This document shows, piece by piece, positions 23,524 to 28,864 of a stretch of DNA of 28,864 nt; within the stretch, counting starts at the first letter, position 1, and each line of letters starts with the position of its first letter. Under the pieces are notes generated by a model that saw nothing but the letters and a program-made list of their open reading frames with translations, ran no database searches and was not told the origin of the DNA. The stretch lies in the NCBI GenBank assembly GCA_037133675.1, contig JBAXNR010000052.1, forward strand, positions 1 through 28,864, written 5' to 3'. The stretch comes from UBA4132 sp037133675. Its GTDB lineage: Bacteria > Pseudomonadota > Gammaproteobacteria > Methylococcales > Methylomonadaceae. Position numbers and translations under genes: made by a program.

Positions 23524-25122
23524 ATGAGTCAGTCTGATAACTCTTTAAAATTAGTGCTAGTCATTGATGATGACCAGACCGCTCATTTATGGGCTAAACG
23601 CTATTTGTCGGCGGCTGGATTTGCAATGGTTTCTGCGTTAAATGGTCATGAAGGTATCGAGGCTTTTAAAACACACACGCCTGATATTGTACTGGTTGAT
23701 ATTGATATGCCTGTAATGAATGGTTTTGTGACTTGTGCCGCAATACGCGCATTACCAACGGGTAAAAACACCCCATTGCTAATGGTCACAGGGACTGAAG
23801 ATGCAGAAAGAGTCGCCTCATCTTATTTAGCAGGCGCGACTGATTTTGTGGTAAAACCTATCAACTGGAAAGTATTAACCCATCGTTTACATTACATGAT
23901 TAAAGCCAGTAGCTTGTTACAGCAACTGGAAAAAAGTGAAATGCGCCTCTCAAAAGCGCAACAAATGGCTAAGTTAGGACATTGGGAATGGTATTTTTTT
24001 GAGAATAACAAAATATATTTGTCTGATGAAGTGTTCGCCATTTTTCATGTCGATAAAGAAAATTTTATTCCTAGTCTAGTTAACTTGGAGGCGATGATTC
24101 ACGAAGCGGATAGGAAATATGTGCGAATGAGTTTTGAGACTGTCATCCAAAATAAAACGCCTTTGATGATCGAATATCGGATTATCACTCAAACAGGTCA
24201 GCAATATTTTGTCGGGCAGCAGATTGACACCATCCTAACCAGCAATCATGAATTGCTAGGTTTAACGGGAACGATTCAAGATATAACCGAACGCAAAGAC
24301 AACGAAAATAAAATCAAGCAGTTAGCGTATTATGATGAGATAACAGGTTTACCCAATCGTACGTTTTTTTTAGAGCTGTTATCTAACTCAATCAAACTAG
24401 CAAAACGTAATGGGCGTAATTTTGCGGTATTGTTTCTGGATTTAGATAATTTTAAAGGAGTCAACGATTCGTATGGTCATCATATCGGTGATCGATTACT
24501 GAAAGAAGTTTCTAATCGATTAACAGCAGGATTACGCAGTTCTGATATTGCGTCGAGATATGAAAATTCTCAGAACCTCAATACAGATATAGCGCGATTA
24601 GGGGGTGATGAGTTTATTATTCTGCTCAGTGAACTGACTTATCCAGAAGATGCGGCTTGCGCCGCAGATCATATCCAACAATGGATTCGTGAACCTATTT
24701 TGATAGATACTCAGCAAGTTTATATTAGTTCTAGTGTGGGTATTGCTATTTATCCACAGGACGGAGAAGACAGTGAAACGTTGTTGAAAAATGCCGATAT
24801 TGCCATGTATCACGCTAAAAAAATAGGTAAAGGGCATTATCAGTTTTTTCATGATTCCATGAATGTGAAAGCGCAAAAACGCCGAAAAATGGAGAATTTT
24901 ATGTATCAGGCAGTAGAAAATAATGAGCTACGCCTATACTATCAACCCATTGTTAGTGCAAAATCATGTCAATTAATTGGTGCAGAAGCTCTGATGCGCT
25001 GGCAAAGTCCGCAATTAGGTTTTTTACCGCCAGATGATTTTATTTCTCTTGCCGAAGATAATGGCTTAATCATCAAGTTTGGTGAATGGGCTATTCGTGA
25101 AGTGTGCCAGCAACACAAGTAG
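23524..25122 (+). CDS. Response regulator-PAS-GGDEF-(EAL) protein, EAL cut by TAG
   Basis: Domains in order: REC (about residues 8-125, phosphoacceptor D59 in VLVDIDMPVMNG), PAS (about 145-260), GGDEF (about 270-450, intact RLGGDEF at 360-364) and the start of EAL (EAL at 488-490). The frame then meets TAG at codon 533 (25120-25122). The coding sequence goes on in the same frame to 25665, so the original protein would have been about 713 residues. The fragment retains the diguanylate cyclase signature and so may make c-di-GMP but lacks most of the phosphodiesterase. No RxxD inhibitory site stands five residues before GGDEF. The start at 23524 has TAGGA upstream. The hybrid kinase gene lies 25 bases after the full-length frame and is a likely partner. 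Confidence 0.85.
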   Translation: MSQSDNSLKLVLVIDDDQTAHLWAKRYLSAAGFAMVSALNGHEGIEAFKTHTPDIVLVDIDMPVMNGFVTCAAIRALPTGKNTPLLMVTGTEDAERVASSYLAGATDFVVKPINWKVLTHRLHYMIKASSLLQQLEKSEMRLSKAQQMAKLGHWEWYFFENNKIYLSDEVFAIFHVDKENFIPSLVNLEAMIHEADRKYVRMSFETVIQNKTPLMIEYRIITQTGQQYFVGQQIDTILTSNHELLGLTGTIQDITERKDNENKIKQLAYYDEITGLPNRTFFLELLSNSIKLAKRNGRNFAVLFLDLDNFKGVNDSYGHHIGDRLLKEVSNRLTAGLRSSDIASRYENSQNLNTDIARLGGDEFIILLSELTYPEDAACAADHIQQWIREPILIDTQQVYISSSVGIAIYPQDGEDSETLLKNADIAMYHAKKIGKGHYQFFHDSMNVKAQKRRKMENFMYQAVENNELRLYYQPIVSAKSCQLIGAEALMRWQSPQLGFLPPDDFISLAEDNGLIIKFGEWAIREVCQQHK

Positions 25123-25665
25123 TGGCAACAACAAGGCATGGGGCATTTAACCATTGCAGTTAATTTAAGTGGCTTGCAGTTTAATCAACCGAATTTCGTG
25201 CCGATGGTAGAAGCTATTCTGGCTGAATATGAGATTACTCATCCTGGTTTTTTGATATTCGAGCTGACTGAAAGCGTTATTATGGCGGATACCGAAAAAA
25301 TGTTTAATAAGCTGTGGCAACTTAAAAGCATTGGTATCAAATTGTCAGTGGATGATTTTGGTACGGGTTATTCATCGTTAAGTTATTTGAAAAGTTTTCC
25401 GCTCGACTCCTTAAAAATAGATCGTTCGTTTGTCAAAGATTTGCCTCATAACGAAGATGATGTCGCTATTGTTCAAGCTATTTTAGCATTAGCCAGCACG
25501 CTGAATTTAAGCACGGTAGCTGAAGGGGTAGAAACCAATGAGCAACGTGACTTTTTGGAAAACAGCACTTGTAATTCGATACAAGGCTATCTTTTTTCCA
25601 AACCTATTCCCATAATCGAATTTAATCAATATTGGCAATCAAGTTTAATTCAAGCCATTAGTTGA
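25123..25665 (+). pseudogene. Downstream part of the interrupted EAL domain
   Basis: This continues the same frame after the in-frame TAG, with all the usual EAL residues: NLSGLQFNQPNF, ELTESVIM, VDDFGTGYSSL, LKIDRSFVKD, VAEGVET and GYLFSKP. An ATG at 25138 could start a separate 175-residue protein, but no Shine-Dalgarno sequence precedes it and the domain lacks its EAL signature. Change of TAG to CAG (Gln) would restore a complete 713-residue protein. Since the rest is well kept, the stop is probably recent, or the codon is read through, or it is a sequencing error. Confidence 0.75.
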
Positions 25666-25690
25666 GTAATTTCCGTTTCAATATGTAACC

Positions 25691-28186
25691 ATGAAAAACA
25701 ATTTTCACGATGCTTCCATACGCATCAAACTAATATTGATTATCGGAGTCTCGGTATTACTGGCATTAATGGTAGTTGCTTCGTCAATTACCGCCTATGA
25801 ATATTTATCACGGCGGCAACAAACCGAACAAGCATTATCGGCAGTGGTTAATATCGTTGCGTGGAATAGTTCGGCGGCACTAGCGTTTATGGATAACACT
25901 GTTGCGCAAAAAAACCTAAAAATGCTAGAAACCCAGCCCAGTATCGTGGCAGCATTTTTATACAGTCCTAGCGGTGAGATATTTGCAGAATATACCACTT
26001 CATACAAAGTCGATGATGAATTTAACCACTGGAAAATGATTCAATGGGTAAAGGATGATTCGCGTATTGCCATTGAAAAAGCAAGCCATATTTCCACGCT
26101 TGACCGACTAAATCAAGACATCAAAAAAGCACTCGGTTTATCGTCTGTGTATCCTTTGCAATCAGGCTATTCGGAATTAACCCTGTATGATAAATACGGG
26201 CAAATGCACTTACTCAAACCTATCTTTGTTGATGATGAACTGATGGGTGTGTTACACCTAGTTGATAACCAGCGTAATTTGAACGCCTTTTTTGCCAGTT
26301 TTTATTCCATCATGGCGGCTATTTTATTATTTACTTTGTTAGCAACTATGCTGGTTTCAACCCGTTTAGAGCGGATTTTTTCCATGCCGTTGTTGAATTT
26401 AATGCAAGCAATGAAATCCGTCGCTATCGAGAAAAACTTTACTGGTCGAGTCATTAAAACCAGCAATGATGAATTTGGTCAATTGGTTGATGTATACAAT
26501 TATATGCTCGACGAAATTCATCAACGAGATGAACAACTCGACAAACAACGCGAAGGTTTAGAAATTCAAGTCGAAGAACGAACCGCACAATTGACCGAGA
26601 TAAACAGCATATTAAAACAAGCAGTCGCTGATGCGTTGACGGCTAAAGAAGAAGCGGAGGCGGCTAATCGTGCTAAATCGCAGTTTTTAGCCAATATGAG
26701 TCATGAAATTAGAACGCCCATGAATGCCGTATTGGGCATGACCGATTTTTTATATGAAAGTGACTTAAACAGCGAGCAACGTCATTCTATCGAAATCGTT
26801 CAACAATCGTCACGGTTATTGCTGGGTGTTATTAATGATATTTTGGATTTTTCCAAAATTGAATCAGGTAGGTTGGTGTTGGATATTCATCCATTCAATA
26901 GTCACTTACTCATCAATGACAGCTTTGTTTTATTGGAAACCTTGGCAAAAGTTAAAGGCTTGGTTTATCGTTTAGAAGTCGGTGACATACCCACCATCCT
27001 GATGGGAGATTCTATCAAACTGAGTCAGATATTAATGAATATGCTCAGTAATGCCGTTAAATTTACCGTGCTGGGTGAAGTGGCTTTAAAGATTAGCAGC
27101 CAAGATTTAGCTGGCAACAAAGTAAAACTAACTTTTGAGGTTACTGACACTGGCATTGGAATTGATGCAGAAAAACAACTGCTGATTTTTGATGCTTTCT
27201 CTCAAGTAGACAATTCCATGACGCGTGCTTTTGGCGGTACAGGGCTAGGATTAGCGATTTCCAAACAATTAACACATTTAATGGGTGGCGAAATTGGCGT
27301 GAGTAGCCAATTAGGTCAGGGGGCAAAATTCTGGTTTTGGGTTGATTTGGAAAAATCAGTAGCGACCTCAGTAAAAACTAAGACTTATACAGACTGTCAG
27401 TTTAATGCGACTATTTTGGTTGCCGAGGACTATCTTGCCAATCAAATTTTGGTCATACGATTTTTAGAAAACTTTGGTTGTCGCGTTAAAGTGGTCAACA
27501 ACGGTGCAGAAGCTATTGACGCATTAAAGCAACAAGACTATGATTTAATTTTTATGGATTGCCAGATGCCTGTGATGGATGGTTATCAGGCTGCAACTGA
27601 AATTCGTCGGCTTGAAAATGAAGTCAAAGACTCCAAGCGTATTCCTATTATCGCCCTAACTGCCCACGCCTTAGCAGGTGACAAAGCAAAATGTTTAGCG
27701 GCAGGTATGGATGAATGGGTAACAAAACCGTTTACCCGCAAAGACTTAAATGAAGTATTGCAAAAATGGCTACCTGAACAACTCATTATTGCCGACACCT
27801 CTGAAACCCGTAAAGAGGACGTATTGGAAGCCCCTCCTGCTATTGACACTCACTTTCTCCAGCAAAATTTTGATTTTTCTAATCCAGACGATTTGGAATT
27901 TCTTACCTCATTACAACAAGCCTTTCAAGAAAGCGCGGATTCAACACTCAGCGCGTTACAACACGGCATTGAAAACCGTGATGCTGAGAAAATTCGCCAA
28001 CTGGCGCATGGTTTAAAATCTATTAGCGGCAATGTCGGTGCCATGCAGCTTTACGCATTATGCAAAATCATGGAGCAGGCAGGAAAAACCCAGCAATTGA
28101 AACCTGTCAGAGAGTTGTTGAGTAGTATGAAGACTGAATACGCGAAAGCTCTTAATGAATTGAAGCAGATTTTGTCATGCACATAA
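25691..28186 (+). CDS. Hybrid sensor histidine kinase with REC and Hpt domains
   Basis: The 831-residue protein is a membrane kinase. Two membrane helices (about 13-35 and 203-223) flank a periplasmic sensor (CHASE8-like, SSAALAFMDNTVAQKNL). A HAMP linker (about 225-278) and a coiled coil come next. HisKA has the phosphorylated H338 in NMSHEIRTPMN, and HATPase shows FGGTGLGLAISKQL. A REC domain has D623 (MDCQMPVMDGY), and a C-terminal Hpt domain has H773 (LAHGLKSISGNVGA). It forms a complete four-step phosphorelay as in BarA or ArcB-like kinases. It stands 25 bases after the c-di-GMP gene, whose REC domain is a plausible target. The signal is unknown. Confidence 0.9.
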   Translation: MKNNFHDASIRIKLILIIGVSVLLALMVVASSITAYEYLSRRQQTEQALSAVVNIVAWNSSAALAFMDNTVAQKNLKMLETQPSIVAAFLYSPSGEIFAEYTTSYKVDDEFNHWKMIQWVKDDSRIAIEKASHISTLDRLNQDIKKALGLSSVYPLQSGYSELTLYDKYGQMHLLKPIFVDDELMGVLHLVDNQRNLNAFFASFYSIMAAILLFTLLATMLVSTRLERIFSMPLLNLMQAMKSVAIEKNFTGRVIKTSNDEFGQLVDVYNYMLDEIHQRDEQLDKQREGLEIQVEERTAQLTEINSILKQAVADALTAKEEAEAANRAKSQFLANMSHEIRTPMNAVLGMTDFLYESDLNSEQRHSIEIVQQSSRLLLGVINDILDFSKIESGRLVLDIHPFNSHLLINDSFVLLETLAKVKGLVYRLEVGDIPTILMGDSIKLSQILMNMLSNAVKFTVLGEVALKISSQDLAGNKVKLTFEVTDTGIGIDAEKQLLIFDAFSQVDNSMTRAFGGTGLGLAISKQLTHLMGGEIGVSSQLGQGAKFWFWVDLEKSVATSVKTKTYTDCQFNATILVAEDYLANQILVIRFLENFGCRVKVVNNGAEAIDALKQQDYDLIFMDCQMPVMDGYQAATEIRRLENEVKDSKRIPIIALTAHALAGDKAKCLAAGMDEWVTKPFTRKDLNEVLQKWLPEQLIIADTSETRKEDVLEAPPAIDTHFLQQNFDFSNPDDLEFLTSLQQAFQESADSTLSALQHGIENRDAEKIRQLAHGLKSISGNVGAMQLYALCKIMEQAGKTQQLKPVRELLSSMKTEYAKALNELKQILSCT

Positions 28187-28228
28187 GCCTTGAACACCTG
28201 CGTTTGTTGGAGTGCAACGGAATACGGG

Positions 28229-28864
28229 CTAAAATCGAAGCGAATCAAACGGATTGAGATGATTCAGTTTATAGGTTTCCCAAATAGAACGGATGATGCA
28301 AAAAGCCTCAGAGCCACCAATGGCTCGAAAACCACCCGTGACTTTAAGTTTGACTTTCACAGGACGCGCAAGGTGTTCGGCGGAGTTGTTATCGAAAGGG
28401 ATACGCCAATCGGTGAGGAATCGCCAGACTTCGGTTTTAAAATCACGCAGTCGAATCAGTAAGTTGGTGGCGGACTGTTGCGCTGTACGCCCTTTGTGTC
28501 CTACTTGGTAAGGGCGTACTGGAAAGGCGATGAGTCCGATGTCGCAAGTTGGTCATAACGGCGCATTAAGTCGGTGATGGTTTCGATAGGCAGTGCAGTT
28601 TTGCCTTCGGCTTTTGCCTGAGCAATGGCTTTTTTGCCTTCGACTAACAGCAGTCGTAGGGCAATCGCCCAGTCATCGCCTGTGAGTTGTTCGCAGTAGC
28701 GCAGTTCACGCAGATGATGGGGAGTGCATCGGGGCGTGCTGACACGGGGTAGTGTTAGTAGGGTTTCCAGTGGTCATGAACGGCAACCCCTGTGAAGGCG
28801 GGGTAGTATGCCCATATGCGCCAACTTAAGCCCTAAGTCCTTGATAAAATGAGGAAGAGACACT
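28229..28864 (-). pseudogene. Degenerate IS66-family transposase (partial at window end)
   Basis: Read on the minus strand, fragments match the C-terminal DDE part of IS66 transposases: GVAVHDHWKPY, then (shifted frame) HHLRELRYCEQL, AIAQAKAEGKTALPIETI, RRYDQL, then (shifted again) RPYQVGHKGRTAQQSATNLL, RLRDFKTEVWRFLTDWR, PFDNNSAEHLARPVKVK and GGFRAIGGSEAFCIIRS, ending at a TAG at 28231. At least two frameshifts break it: one between WKPY and HHLREL and one after RRYDQL. The canonical DNNLAERDLR became DNNSAEHLAR. It is not functional as written. Where the element begins lies beyond the window. Confidence 0.85.

Noticed and set aside
25120..25122. TAG in the EAL domain as a pyrrolysine codon
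   Set aside because: Pyrrolysine is confined to a few methylamine-type systems and no pyl genes are visible; a nonsense mutation or sequence error fits better.
27586..27849. Minus-strand frame opposite the REC domain of the kinase
   Set aside because: Shadow of a well-supported coding region.
28190..28511. Plus-strand frames in the IS66 remnant
   Set aside because: Conserved IS66 transposase blocks are on the minus strand; the plus-strand frames are their shadows.

Overview
The window looks like the chromosome of an AT-rich gammaproteobacterium. The gene order trpF-trpB-trpA-accD-folC-dedD-purF and the ubiG-HAD phosphatase-yciK cluster are familiar from Pseudomonas, Xanthomonas and Methylococcus-type genomes. 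Small palindromic dispersed repeats would fit a Methylococcales- or Thiotrichales-like organism, but the species cannot be fixed from this sequence. Most of the window is ordinary core genome, with a few accessory or decaying patches.

Left edge (1-750): tmRNA (ssrA) lies on the minus strand with a terminator behind it. Just beyond its 3' end, a classic island integration site, sits what looks like a broken start of a P4-type integrase. From 756 to 8165 all genes are on the minus strand and tightly packed: trpF, trpB and trpA (tryptophan), accD (fatty acid synthesis), folC (folate), a dedD-like SPOR protein and purF (purines). cvpA, usual between dedD and purF in related genomes, is missing.

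Middle (8166-16000): a 529-base gap carries palindromic repeats, followed by a plus-strand ferritin-like diiron protein. A minus-strand pair follows: a TPM-domain membrane protein and a Tim44-like zinc-ribbon protein. Next are a DUF1963-family gene and, on the minus strand, a ubiG-mupP-yciK-sufT run, with ubiG preceded by a near-perfect 22-base palindrome. From 15.4 to 16.7 kb is an accessory patch: short repeats, two very small ORFs (one interrupted by an in-frame TGA) and an orphan GIY-YIG-like protein.

Right part (16.7-28.9 kb): a DUF1244 gene, then a plus-strand run yciB-yciI-bolA-PpiC lipoprotein ending in a strong terminator. An Old Yellow Enzyme gene and a leucine-rich repeat gene are on the minus strand. 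On the plus strand follow a small membrane protein, a CobC-like phosphatase, a REC-PAS-GGDEF-EAL protein whose EAL domain is cut by an in-frame TAG, and a hybrid histidine kinase with a phosphotransfer domain. The last two probably form a two-component/c-di-GMP module. The window ends in a frameshifted IS66-family transposase.

No clearly new multi-gene system is visible. The best leads are the amber-split c-di-GMP protein beside its kinase, the TPM/Tim44-like zinc-ribbon pair, the ferritin-like diiron protein with a palindrome in front, and the small-ORF patch near 15.5-16.5 kb.
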